Part shown: piece by piece, positions 41,486 through 52,972 of the stretch
Position numbering within the stretch: the stretch's first letter is position 1
Layout: every line of letters starts with the position of its first letter
From: Smallanthus sonchifolius
Taxonomy: Eukaryota; Streptophyta; Magnoliopsida; Asterales; Asteraceae
Direction: 5' to 3'
DNA: 64,000 bases
Assembly (NCBI GenBank): GCA_023525975.1
Contig: CM042020.1
Location: 111,957,207 to 112,021,206, forward strand
The notes under the pieces: generated by a model
Databases searched by the model: none
What the model was told of the DNA's origin: nothing
What the model saw: the letters and a program-made list of their open reading frames with translations, nothing else
Made by a program: the position numbers and the translations under genes

Positions 41486-42544
41486 GGTGAGTTCACGGCC
41501 CCCTTTTAACTCTTTACTGTTTTGTAAACATCGGGGGAGAAATATACTTACTTGTTATATTTTGAAAACATGAATTTCATTGCTTATATGTTTGACAATA
41601 TGAACATTTTGGTTTAACTTCTTGTAAGTCTCCCGGCCCTACTTTTACTACTTGTTTTTAAATTGTTTTAAAACAAACGGGGAGAAAACTTGCTCAAATA
41701 AACAGCTAGACACAAGTACACTCAACGATTGTTCGTATGAACAACACACAACGATTGTTCGGATGAACAACACTCAACGATTTGGGGGAAAAACATACTT
41801 ACAACTATTTTATGGGATAACAAGAGAATAAGGCACGACTTTTATGTTTACATGAGATGAGAACAACAAGTTGAGGCCGCTAAAGTCCCCTGGAACAACG
41901 TAGTAACCATTAACTGTAGCCTAGGGTCCTATGAATAATACTATGGAGAGTGACGTCTCTCGGTCATGGTTAGTCGCGCTAACCACAATCTGGAGGATTT
42001 ATGGCCGCATAGAACCGGATAACGAAATTAGGGGCGTGTACAATTGTCATGGTTTGGTTACGCCTCATGTATGAACATATTATTTGTATTCCTAGCTAGT
42101 TTACAAATGGGTCAACAATTCTTATTCTGATTATCACATGCAACTGGAACTATTTACGAACAATTGAATTTAAACAAAGGGTTCTGATCAGGTTAAAGTG
42201 ATCAGGTGTAAACAAAGGATTCTGATCGGGTTAAAGTGATCAGGTTTAAACAAAAGAGTTTTGATCCGGTTAAAGTAATCATGTTTATACAAAAGGATTC
42301 TGATCAGGTTATAAGGATCATGTTTAAACATTGAATTTATGACGGTTAAGTCATGGTAATGTTTTCAAAGGACAACTACATATTTTATGACGGTTAAGTC
42401 ATGGTAATGTTTTCAAATAAAAAATACTTAGTTTTATGACGGTAAAGTCATGAACATGTTTTCGGGAAAAACTATAAGCACTAATATAACTAACTCTGTG
42501 AACTCACCAACCTTTGTGTTGACATTTTCAAGTATATTTCTCAG
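41486..42544 (+). promoter_or_regulatory. Putative intron of LTR C with complementary ends
   Basis: Donor CAAG/GTGAGTTCAC and acceptor ATTTCTCAG/GT. GGTGAGTTCAC (41486-41496) is complementary over 11 bp to GTGAACTCACC (42498-42508). The extension differs from that in A (CAC instead of CTAG) and is matched on both sides. Confidence 0.55.
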
Positions 42545-42801
42545 GTAACTTTTAGCCATGGCACGGTTGGAATAGGCTAGCTATGTTGGATCAATTCCTA
42601 AAGGCTGGAAGGACGTAGAATATCAAGTCTCAAGTCTATCGTTGATCTAGAAGAACTTAGATCATAGTATTACTTAGTTTTAGTAATTGTATATGTAATC
42701 AAGTCTTAGAAATCACTATTACAGCTTCCGCTATCGTGTAATGAACCAATTGTTGCAACCTGTATTTATTTAATAAGTAAATAAGTATTGGGGGTGTGAC
42801 A

Positions 42802-43146
42802 GATGATGTTATGGAAGGAGTTTTGGAGAGATTAGCTGCTATGGAAGCTCAGCTACATGTGGCAAACCACACTGCTGAAGGTCTTCAAGAGAGGGTGACT
42901 CACTTGGAAGCCCAACTACAAGCCGCTTTATTTCCTGAAGAGATTCCACATTCTGATGGCGAGGAGGAACCTTTTGAAGAAGAACCGTTCGAGGAGGAGC
43001 CCTTTGAGGAGGAGCCCTTGGAGGAGGAACCAGTGGAGATAGACGACGGTGTCAGTGGCTCAGCTGGTGATGGTGGTGTAGCCGGAGTGTACTCCCCCTC
43101 TGAGTTAGAGATGACAATAGGGTCCGATGAAGTCGACATCCTGTGA
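42802..43146 (+). pseudogene. Element B gag-like coding part, continued
   Basis: After the gatga duplication, the frame broken at 30961 continues: LERLAAMEAQLHVANHTAEG and QERVTHLEAQLQAAL form heptad-like coiled coil, followed by an acidic EEEPFEEEP repeat and a stop at 43144-43146. The coiled-coil part (to about 42930) is convincing. The acidic part overlaps, on the other strand, the gag start of element E, so one of the two readings must be spurious beyond a hidden junction. Confidence 0.5.
42900..43139 (-). pseudogene. Element E gag N-terminal fragment (minus strand)
   Basis: A minus-strand ATG at 43139 lies about 140 bp downstream of a minus-strand primer-binding site and opens MSTSSDPIVISNSEGEYTP followed by a Pro/Ser-rich stretch. 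The DPIVISNSE phrase resembles the gag start of element I (EPIIISDDE, about 51710). The frame fails by 42900. Overlap with the plus-strand B reading leaves the B/E junction unresolved (about 42930-43040). Confidence 0.5.
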
Positions 43147-43258
43147 CAAGTCAATATCCGGTAATCGAATGTATTCATGTATGAAATGCATGTATGATGT
43201 GATGTGAACTACGTGAGCCTATAGTTATAACCTAAGCACACTAATGCAACTTAGTTCT

Positions 43259-43279
43259 CTATAACCAGGGCTCTGATAC
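43259..43279 (-). promoter_or_regulatory. Primer-binding site of element E, interrupted by solo LTR D
   Basis: On the minus strand the site would read TTGGTATCAGAGCC followed by ctggttatag, like that of element B. The part from GTATC onward is at 43259-43279 and the first bases are at 44717-44721. LTR D sits in between. Confidence 0.75.
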
Positions 43280-44711
43280 TATCACACCCGTAACACAGGA
43301 CAGTCATCTTACCAGAGTAGTACCTCCAATAGATATGTTCCCAAGTAAGAGCGACGGGTCTAGGAGAGATTTATACACCGCTTTTTCCTAGACAGAACAT
43401 TCCGTTCGTCAGATAACTACATACCGACTGAAGGTCGCCTTTTAGTTACTGTGACGTTGATACCAAAAACACATAGCGGAAGACTTAAAAGTCATAACTC
43501 TTTTTATTGGTAATATAAAGTTTGTACAATAGGGGCTGACTGGCAAAATACAACATAAACAAACTCTGGACTTATAGCTCACGAAGAATCATGCCATTCA
43601 TTCAGGTCATATGGTCACACAGGGACCTACCCTCAGCCATCCCTATATCCAACATCTGTACCTCCCCTGGAATGCCAACTACCGGCTAGGGTTCACCTGT
43701 GCTCAAAAATATTTGAAAACATTTTGGATCAGCTTACGCTGGTGAGTTCATAAACAAAATCATATTTACGGTTATCTTTGATAAAGGGAAGAAGGCCCCG
43801 CATGGGTCTTACAACCATCCCCTCCAATCCATCACCCAGTAACCTCTGCTTTACTCGGGTTCTGAGTCTACGACATACATATATACAGAGACCTTCCAGC
43901 GCGCTGGTCCCATATGTACCAGATCTCAAACAAGAGGATCAATCTTGTCCCTAGGTCCCACCCCAATCATGGCCATAAAAAAGTAATTATTATAGGATAT
44001 ATGCACGGATAGTATTGGGATCTCAGATAAAAATTATTTACAAAATATTTAATAGAGCACAGTTTAGAGGAACTCACCTCAAGCAGAATCTCCTTTCTGA
44101 TTAATTATAATAATCAACACCTCGACAAAACCCTAAATCATATCCGACATTATTGTAAATAACATCCCTACCTTAGGTTTACACAAAGGAACATCAGGGT
44201 GTTCAGAAACCTTACCTCGGCACTATCTACGTCAGTTTTGCAGACGTTTTGATAGAAACCGGACCCTCGTACGCGAACCCGACTCGAGAATCGACTTCTC
44301 AGAAGTTTGTGTGTGTGGAAGATGGTGTAGAATGAGCAAGAATCGATCAAGTATTTATAGGGTGAACCTCAGGTCCGTAGCGGACTGCTAAGCAAGGGTG
44401 TGGTGGTCCGCCATCCCTTGAGGCGGTCTATTTTGCTTGGTGCCTACGTAGCGGACCGCTAAGGTCAAGGCTGGCGATCCGCCACCCTTCCACACGTCAA
44501 GTTCCCGGTGAGTCACAGGGACACGCATCAGCTCCCGGTTGTTTCCTTAGCCTACATGTAGCAGACCGCTAAGGGTTAGGGTAGCGGTCCGTTACCCCTT
44601 CAACTTTTAGTATTTTCAGTTTTAGTCCCTTAACTTTGAAGAATATTCAATTCAACCCTTGAACTTTCTAGTTTGACACTTCTGGCCCTTGGGAGTTATC
44701 AGGGTGTTACA
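43280..44711 (-). mobile_element. Solo LTR D inserted in the primer-binding site of element E
   Basis: A 1432-bp LTR on the minus strand starts TGTAACACCCTGATAAC (right end) and ends acgggtgtgata (left end, normal CA changed to TA). The flanks are gatac (43275-43279) and tatac (44712-44716), a 5-bp duplication with one mismatch. A TATA box (ctataaatac, about 44350-44360) is preceded on that strand by palindromic AGCGGACCGCT-type repeats (44370-44600). Putative intron 43697-44077 (minus). No internal region. Confidence 0.82.
44370..44600. repeat. Palindromic repeats upstream of the TATA box in LTR D
   Basis: Imperfect copies of tagcggaccgcta (with variants such as agcggactgct and agcggtccg) recur about four times at 60-70-bp spacing just upstream of the TATA box on the LTR's own strand. 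LTR J has the comparable TGACGGACCGTCA at the same place. Confidence 0.75.
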
Positions 44712-44721
44712 TATACCAATC

Positions 44722-47618
44722 TGTCACACCCTGAAATCCACAACGGGTTACCCGCGGGTCGTGATTGTCAAGGATAATCGGTCCTGGTCATTTCGAATGA
44801 CCTCTAAATGGTTTTCAAAAGGACATTCCGTTTGAACATCATACAAAAATAATAAATAATATAGAGTTTACGAAAATGCGGAATGTAAGTAAATGTATCA
44901 AAATACAGAAGCATAGTCATTTAGGTTCCCATAAACCTACGCTTCTAATGAAAAACATGAAATGAGACTCCAAACATGCAATCCTAGTGTTTGTGCGAAT
45001 GCTTAGCGACCTGAGATAAACATGCTTAAAAGTGGGTGAGTTCATAGGTTTAAGTAACAGAAAAGAAATGAAAACAGTGTACCAGTACTCATGTATACTA
45101 GTGATTCGATTGTTGATCAGACAATAAACATTAATTATATAAGCAATCACCAAAACCGAAGCTCAACGAAGGAATGCAGAAACTAGCATTTTGCCTCTTA
45201 CGTGCCTAGCATGCAATAGATTAGGTCAATGATGCACCCTTTTGACTCCAGGCTAGAGTTAGCGCGACTAACCCGGGTGGGGGTTGTTAAACCCAATAGT
45301 ACTATTCATGATAACCCCGCTTGGGAAATAATTAACGGTTCGATTATGAGAGGACTTTACGTGGGGGAAATGCACCCACTTATATATATTAAAGCGAAAT
45401 CAAAGTAACGTCATACGAATAACAAAATGGTTTAGCATGTATCTCCTCCAAATGGAAAAGTAAGTAAAACGGGGCCGTGAAAACTCACCTGGAAATGAGG
45501 TGAAGTGATATGAAAAGCAATACAAGAATCCTAGCAAAGTTCGAACAACCGACCTATTCGAGCCCTAGAAATATTAAGGCTATAAGGTCTATGAAAGGTA
45601 AATGTGGTTTATGTAACCACATTCATCCAAACGACTCAATATTGAAAGGTTACATCGATGTTTTGAAAAGGTTTGACCAAAGCTGACCAATGTTGACCAA
45701 CCTTGACCAAGTGTGACACGACGACCCATTGGTGACATATGGTGAAAGCATGTACAAGTAACACATAAGTAACACCTTATGACATAACACACATGTTCAA
45801 GTAATTGCATAAGTGTCATATAATAAGTAACATGACTTGCATATGTTCATGTCATAAGTAGTAACACATAGCCTCAAATAATTGTATAAGTAAATGTTAT
45901 ACAACTACGCATGTATAGTCACAAAGTCTAGTAAGTACACATAACATTTGTACATCCTTATAACATACTCCATAACATGTTAACAAAACAATCCACATAA
46001 CTCATGATATTGTTCTAGTCATTTAATGATACCATTTCAATACATTTGAACGAGTAACATAACATGATATCTTGTATACTAGTTCATACAACAACAAAGT
46101 TTCCCTTTTTGGAAAACTAGGGTTTTAGTACCCTTTATGTATCTTAGCTCAAACAAACAAATTATACATGAGATTATCTTAGTATAATGCTACTAACATG
46201 GTTCTATTCATACACATTCCATTTAAAGCAAAAATGAAGTTTCCAAACCAATAAAGTTTCCTTTATTAGTAAGGTCTTCCAAAACGGGTCATAACAAAAC
46301 TCTAAATCATAAATTCTTACACAAATCATCTAAACATATGATAACAACACCATTTAACCTACTTTAGATATATATAGCATACAAACACAAAATATGTTCC
46401 ACTAAAGTTTCCTTTTTAGGAAAGTTATCAAACGACATCCTACACATGTGTAACTTCAAATAACTTTAAATATCATATCAATAGATGTTATATAACCATT
46501 GTAGCATGTTATTACCCATTATAGCTCAATAACTCAAAATACAAAATAATAAAGTTTCTATTTATAGAAACGACCTAAAATGATGCAAACCAACCATTTC
46601 AACAAAAAAAAAATATCATATTTCCTACTCAATCTACCAAGGTATGTATCATTCAATCCATCAGACATACTATATGCACATTTTTACAAAATCATAACTA
46701 ATAAAGTTTCCTTAAATAGAAACGAGCAATATACATACAAAACAAGCAATTTCTACACACCAAATGCACCAATATGTGTCAACAACTCATCATTATGAAA
46801 ACTCTTTGATTAAAACATGTATTAAAACACTTGTATCATAGAAAATCGTTTGGATAGGTAGTAACCCACTTATGGCCAAAAATGATGAAAGAGAGTGGAT
46901 AGATTCTTACCAAATCCAAGTATAATGCTAGAATGGAAATGTTGATGGCTTGTTTCACCTTGTATCACCTTGAACACTTGAATGGAGAATCAAACTTTTG
47001 AAAATGGGTGGAGGCTTGAAGGTGGGGGTGGCGGCCGAGAATGAGAGGGAGGGAGGGAGAGTTTGTGTGTTAGGTTTAGGGTTGTAAAATGAGGGGATTA
47101 GGGATTGTAATGTGTTTAATTGTTGAAGTGTAAAGTTTTTTTTTTATTTTGAAATGGGCTTCTTTAGTAAAATAATTGGGCTATTAAGGACTTATTAACT
47201 TAAAAGCTGAATTAGTAAGCCCAAAGTATAAAATCATCATTTTTATAAAATCCAATTTAGAGTTGTTGGCACATATCGCGTATCCGCTTAAAAAGCGTTA
47301 AAATAAAAGTTAATCTAAAAATTCCTGAAAAATTAATCTAAGTACGAAATAATAAATCACAGTATTACATGTGATTTATACACACCAAATATATGTCTAA
47401 ATATTATTTTTATAATTCACCAACATTCATGTGATAGGACGCGTGTGTGACCCGGTAATCCTTCAGATTACAGATGCATGAATTGAACTGAAATGAATGG
47501 ACTTGCTATATGAAACATGTACTTAAATACTCTATAATTAAGTATAATGCAAGTGTAATCATATGAATTCAAGTAATAGTCGGGTACGAATATTAACCTG
47601 AATTTGCCACGTATCACA
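44722..47618 (-). mobile_element. LTR of element E
   Basis: On the minus strand the LTR runs from TGTGATACGTGGCAAATTC (right end, 47618) to ggatttcagggtgtgaca (44722) and is followed by the interrupted primer-binding site, so it is a 5' LTR of about 2.9 kb. The leader start (cactctccctccctccctct region, about 47050-47070) is pyrimidine-rich. Putative intron 45011-45488 (minus). Segment 45590-45940 is homologous, in opposite orientation, to 22690-23090. Confidence 0.75.
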
Positions 47619-48965
47619 GTATGAATGTTGATGTTCTTGGTTGAAATTGGTCAAATAAATTTAGATAACCGTTTGATTATTTGAACTCATATATTTGGTG
47701 TGATAATCCCTAATTGTTTATGAACTTGAAACCGGGTGTGATTCCTTTTTAATCATTGTTTAAAAATCAAACCATTTACTTGTTACATGATTGCTAGTGA
47801 TTGTTTACACGTTAATTGTTACTTGATAATCATTGTTTGTTGAAGCTACTAATTTAAATCTCAATCATTGCTTGTGTTTGGTCAGAAAGACCCATTGCAA
47901 CTTCATAAATCACTACGTCGGTCACCTTTTCCAAACAGTAGCTTTTCATTACGCCCTTGGCGTATGCTTACACTAGAACTTTTTCACATCAGTAGGCATA
48001 GGGCGTAAGCTTACGCTGGTGTCAGGATTTGTGCGGATTTTTAGGGAAACTGCCTATTTTGATGTTGAATAGGGGGTTTCATCCCGAATTTCAAAAGAAC
48101 TTTTTTGGAGAGCAGTTTTGGGCAATTTTTTGGAGGTCTTGGGAGGATAGAAACACTATTCCAACATCTAATTGAAGATTGATACCGAGAAATTGAAGAA
48201 TCAAAGATGAATTCCATCACCATGAGCGGCTAGTCCACCGGCAATCATTCCCAGGTAGATTGCTTGTAAGTTTTTAGGGTTTTATCATGTTCTAGATTTG
48301 AGGTAACAATTCTTGTAATCGTTCGGTTTGAACTACTTGAATCATGGTGTTTGGTATTGTTATGAACTCATGGGAGTCAATATTTTCTTGCACTATTGAT
48401 CTCGTTAGATGATAATTGCTATGAACTTTGGTTTGTGTTGAGTTTATTGATTAATCTAATTCTATATTATATACATTTGTCTTGATTTCATTTGTGATTG
48501 TGTTTCTGCACTATTTTCCGGTGAGGTATGAATGTTGATGTTTTTGGTTGGAATTAGTCCAATAAATTTAGATAACCGTTTGATTACTTGAACTCATATC
48601 TTTGGTGTGATAATCTCTAATTGCTTATGAACTTGAAACCAATGTGTGATTCCTTTTTAATCATTGTTTAAAAATCAAACCATTTACTTGTTACTTGATT
48701 GCTAGTGATTGTTTACACGTTAATTGTTACTTGATAATCATTGTTTGTTGAAGCTACTAATTTAAATCTCAATCGTTTCTTGTGTTTGGTTAGAAAGACC
48801 CATTGCAACTTCATAAATCACTTTGTCGATTAAAGTTAAGCGCCGATCACAAACTCTTCGTGGTTCGACACCCTTCTTACCCTAACTAGTTTAAGGTGAT
48901 TAGGACACACTAATTCTTTATCTTTGACCGGTTTCTTTGACACCGATCATCACAGTTATTAAACA
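47619..48965 (+). repeat. LTR-like DNA with a ~305-bp direct repeat 905 bp apart
   Basis: Sequence 47620-47925 recurs at 48525-48830 in the same orientation with few differences (both start gtatgaatgttgatgtt and end acttcataaatcact). The spacer contains untranslated-leader-like DNA (cccatgagcggc-type wording at 48215-48260). The downstream piece 48835-48955 (ctcttcgtggttcgacacc) resembles the 3' end of Athila-type LTRs, a low-confidence impression. No coding sequence. Confidence 0.5.
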
Positions 48966-49048
48966 AACGATTTGGACGATGAAAGTTGGAACCTTGATGC
49001 ATTTCTTGGATTAGACACCATTTAATGCACAAGTTAGGGTTTCCTGCA

Positions 49049-49325
49049 AAGTGATGAACTCGGTATTCGCACGAATACTTGGGCGAATACTTAGAGTATT
49101 CAGGAGAGTATTCGCATGAATACCGGTACGTGTACTTAGAGTATTCACATGAATACCCTGGTGCGTGTACTTAGAGTATTCACATGAGTAATCTGGTGAG
49201 TGTACTTGATGTATTCGCATGAATACTCTGGTGTGTGTACTTTGAGTATTCACATGAAGACTCTAGTGCGTGTACTTGATGTATTCGCATGAATTCACTT
49301 GTGAGAATACTTTGAGTATTATACT
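49049..49325. repeat. ~45-bp tandem repeats
   Basis: About six imperfect copies contain 'agtattcRcatgaatac' and 'tgtgtacttagagtattc'. Like the LTR arrays, the units contain a palindromic core (gtattc..gaatac). It lies just upstream of the copia RT remnant. Confidence 0.85.
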
Positions 49326-49429
49326 ATAGTCGACAGTAGCATTTTTTTATAGATTTTCACGTGTTGATTTTCATGCACATAGTATAGTACCCTAGCCGAC
49401 CGTATGATGACTTGGACCATGTGATTCAC

Positions 49430-49833
49430 ATGGAATAACTAAGAGGATTCAAAAGTAAGGAACATCCAAAACTACGTGTGTAAACTAAAGAAACCCTATA
49501 CGGTTTGAAGCAATCACATAGGGCTTGGGAAGATAAGCAAGTTTCTACAGCATAATGGCTATAGCATGGCGTCTACCGATGCGAGTTTATTTGTCAAGCC
49601 GATCTAGACTAAAGTTATGACTTTCCTTGTGTATGTGGATGATCTAATCATAACCGAGAACAATGAAGAAGCAATTGCTCAGTTGAAAGAGAACATTTTC
49701 ATTATGTTTAATATTAAAGATCTTAGAAGACTAAACCTTTTTATTGGATTAGAAGTTTACTACAAAGTCGATGACCTAGTTCTTCACTAGAAACGATACT
49801 GTTATGACTTGGTAGTCAAGTTTGGTATGCTTG
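49430..49833 (+). pseudogene. Ty1/copia element K, reverse transcriptase part
   Basis: Frames read LRVCKLKKPLYGLKQSHRAW, then LVYVDDLIITENNEEAIAQL (the YVDD catalytic motif) and LRRLNLFIGLEV..VVKFGML. This is the copia RT palm in the usual order, with stops and small frameshifts. It is cut at 49833/49834 by LTR J. The copia sequence resumes at about 55970. Confidence 0.85.
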
Positions 49834-49954
49834 TGTAGCATCCGTAAAATTTCGGTTCCAAATATATTTAAAATTGAACCCCAAGGACTAAAAGTGTAAA
49901 TAGATAAAAGTTCAATGGTTAAAAAGTGAAAGTATTGAATTTTGGACAGTAACG

Positions 49955-50200
49955 GACCGTCATGGCCCGTGAAAGTCCATTACAGGTTGAGCACGTATGG
50001 GACATGCGAATGACACGTGTCTGATGACTAATAGGGGGTGATTTGACGCATGGAAACCCTATGACGGACCGTCACCCACTTTAACGTGTGTCAGCTGACT
50101 CACCAAACCCTAGCTCAGTGACGGACCATCACCACACATAACTGTCCGTCACGACCAAGCGGTGACGGACCGTCACCATTCATAATAGTCCATCACGGAC
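49955..50200. repeat. Palindromic repeats upstream of the TATA box in LTR J
   Basis: Several copies of tgacggaccgtca (some with one change, e.g. gacggaccatc) cluster in the 250 bp before the TATA box. Confidence 0.8.
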
Positions 50201-50467
50201 TCGAATTTTGCTTATAAATAGAATTCAAAACCTCGTTCATATTCACTCAATCTTACATTCGAATTTAGAGCTGTTTAAGCAATATCCACACCCTCTAATA
50301 TGAACCCACTTTTCCACTAAGTTCCGTAATAGCCGGTTTAAGCCAGAAACATTCGGAGAAGCTTGTAGGACTTCCGTGCGAGAACACCCGAGGCTAGGAA
50401 GCTGAGTAGAAGTTCTGCTCCAGTAGGAATACCATCTTAGATATCCAGTAAGCCGAGACTCTACTAA

Positions 50468-50909
50468 GGTGAATACATGTTACATTTTTAAAATGCTTTT
50501 AAAACTATAAACTGGTTTGATTTATGGCCTGACTCGAATGAACTAATACAACCATTGGTCCCATAAAGTGATTTACTATATAACATTCAGACCATAGGGT
50601 CACGTATAACTTTGCACATGTTATAGATGAAATGTTGTAACGGGGCCAGGGCTATGGTTCGGTTGTTGGCATCACGTAAAGCACATACATCGCATGTGTG
50701 TAAGGTTGTGGCTAACGTAAAACAAAGATCACCCAAGAAAGTACCTGGTATGGTTGGTGGTTATAGCTTCGTGTGAAATAGACCGCTAAATGTGTAAATT
50801 GACCATCCAAATATGGGCAACTGTGTTATTTATTCAGTCTTATCAGATTATAAAAGTATAAGTATATTCACCAGCTTGTGCTGATAAATATTTTTAAAGC
50901 GTTTTACAG
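50468..50909 (+). promoter_or_regulatory. Putative intron of LTR J with compensatory change in paired ends
   Basis: The donor is GGTGAATA (50468-50475) instead of the usual GGTGAGTT, and its partner is TATTCACC (50865-50872) instead of AACTCACC, so complementarity is retained. GTGCTGATAA follows as a branch-like motif. Confidence 0.5.
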
Positions 50910-50998
50910 GTAACCAAGGGTAGTTATGTTTGCATGAATATGCCGAAAGGACGGTGGATCCTTGGCGAAGAAGCCATGATGTCAGAAAGGGAACGTTA

Positions 50999-51579
50999 TG
51001 TGACAACCTCGACTTTCAGGTCAATACCCGTTCTAGTCATAATCATAAACTCATGCATCATATACATGTTAGACTTAATATTAAGTAATTAGGTCAATTC
51101 ACACTTAGCAAAGTCCACTCACATCATAGAATGCATCAGTAATTTTTACGTCATACGCGCGTCACGTTAATTAGTACAAACGTTGGTGATCATCAAATTA
51201 AATACTTATAAAACTATTTTACTATGTAAAATTATAATATATATTTTAAGACGCAGTTACAACATTGTCTAGAATTTATTTGACGGTTTATCTCGTATGT
51301 TATCGGGAAACGCAGTCCAACGATTCACTACGTATTGTGCCAACTAATAATTTAAATAATTATTGTTTCTAGAATTGAATTATAAAATTGTTTTATCTAA
51401 ATAATACTGATTTTATAAAAGTATTAATACTGATTTTATTAAACTAGTTAAATCATTTATAAAAACTACCTATTAACTCCCACCCTAAACCCTTTAAATT
51501 TCAAAATCTTAAACCTATCCTCCCGAGTAAAGGTAGGTAGATTCTTATATATATAATAATTAAGTAATAATTATATAGA
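50999..51579 (+). mobile_element. Probable LTR 5' fragment of the C-like family
   Basis: TGTGACAACCTCGACTTTC, then aggtcaatacccgt, resembles the start of LTR C (TGTGACACCCGACATTTC, then aggtcaatatccgt). No LTR end or primer-binding site is seen before the gag start at 51580. Confidence 0.5.
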
Positions 51580-52915
51580 ATGTCGGGAAACAATAATTTC
51601 ACTTATGTCTTTGGACATCCCGAAGAGGAAGCAAGGGAATTCTATAACCCTATGGATACTAGGGAAATTCCCATAGTCATTCCTAACGACAATGAACCGA
51701 TCATAATTTCTGACGATGAATCTTATCACTAGACGGAGGAAAACCAGGACCACAGAAGTGGATCCGGTTATTCCTAGCAAGTGGGAACTTCAAACTTGGA
51801 CAATTGGTGGACGGATACTCCACCGCCCGTGGTAAATCAGGTAAACGCAGATATAGCATAAGCTAGCAGGACTAAGAAACCACGGATGCGGGTAAGAATT
51901 CCAACATAGACTGTACCGTTACCGTCGGCATTAGAAATGAATGACATCTACCAGAATTTACCAACGGAGGAGGAATCCGAAGAGCTACATTTTGTCCATC
52001 AGAATTTTTACATCCTTATGTATGTTCGACCTCTGAGGAAAATACTTCTTCCCAAATAACTATGTTCAAAAAATATATAAATAATCCTCTATGAATAACA
52101 CCCAACGACCCTTACAGAAATGTATATAATGATATACTATTTGGTATTAGGGAACCCCACCCCAATACAATTATCCTTCTGCTCATTTAGGGCCGTATAT
52201 CGAATTCCTTGATCGTTCGTTAAAAGAGACGGACAATGTAAGGAAAGAATCGATAAAATTAAAGAAGAGGATAAAACATATGGAGGAGAAAGAGCCAAAG
52301 AAGGGAAGAAAGTGAAGAAGCTGGGAATGAATTAATGAAATAAGTTATAAATGTAATTTCCAGTTTCTCCTATGTATATTTTATAAATATAAATAAAAAG
52401 TATTTTTTTTTCTTTTTTATATAGATGCCAGGAAAATGAAAATGACCCGATTTCCTTCAAAGATATGCTCCACCTGGTTATGAATTCTAACCCACTAACG
52501 AGTCTTATTATGAACAGGGAGAAAATACTGAAAACACGGGAAGTACATATCGAAGTCTACGAGTTCCATTATGCTCTTATGGTTGGAAGTATTAACCTTG
52601 ATTCGGTGAAAATCCGTATTATAACCCTTATTATTACGAAGGATTACCGGAAATCCCTTATGAAAATTACCCTGCTCCAGAAGGAGAAGAAAGGGAAGAT
52701 TCTAACAAACTGTACGAATATTATGAACTGGACAATATTCTAAATTCCCAAGAGAATAAGGAAATTCCTAATCATGAGCACATAAGGGTGGTATAGGATC
52801 GAGTAGCAGACTTAAAAAGAGAAAATCAACGATTGGCAGCTGTAGATGCTCATAATAGATTATTAAGAAAAATGTTAGAGAATGGTAGAATCAAATATAT
52901 ATGTGAAATTTCCTA
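51580..52915 (+). pseudogene. Element I gag N-terminal region (decayed)
   Basis: An ATG at 51580 opens MSGNNNFTYVFGHPEEEARE with IPIVIPND and EPIIISDDESYH before a stop. A second gag-like segment near 52433-52915 reads YAPPGYEF, NPYYYEGLPEIPYENYPAP, and a helical LKRENQRLAAVDAHNRLLRK. Many stops and shifts are present. These parts precede the capsid frame at 52973. Whether they were one or several proteins cannot be told from a single decayed copy. Confidence 0.55.
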
Positions 52916-52972
52916 GTTAAATCAAACATATATTAAGTTTGCAAATAAATAAAATTTTCTTTTGGTTATAAC

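Larger units (their letters stand above)
30962..42801 (+). mobile_element. Solo LTR C, split by the complete element A
   Basis: LTR C starts TGTGACACCCGACATTTC at 30962 and ends ttgggggtgtgaca at 42801, flanked by the perfect duplication gatga (30957-30961 and 42802-42806). Element A (31039-40354) is inserted after its first 77 bp. Excluding A and one tttac copy, LTR C is about 2.52 kb. It has a palindrome array (41018-41260), a donor at 41487, repeated pieces near 42180-42440, an acceptor at 42544 and no internal region. Confidence 0.92.
49834..50998 (+). mobile_element. LTR J (same type as D), inserted in copia K
   Basis: It starts TGTAGCATCCGTAAAATTTC in the copia RT. Palindromes TGACGGACCGTCA (49955-50200) precede a TATA box (gcttataaatag, about 50210). 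Donor AAG/GTGAATAC at 50469 and acceptor TTTTACAG/GT ending at 50909 define a possible 441-bp intron. The LTR is cut at 50998 by another LTR start (TGTGACAACCTCGAC), so its 3' end and primer-binding site are missing. Confidence 0.7.

Noticed and set aside
30352..44721. B and E as the two ends of one element with inverted LTRs
   Set aside because: The two LTRs have different sequences and the primer-binding sites face each other, which a single LTR element cannot have. Two elements joined by rearrangement are more likely.
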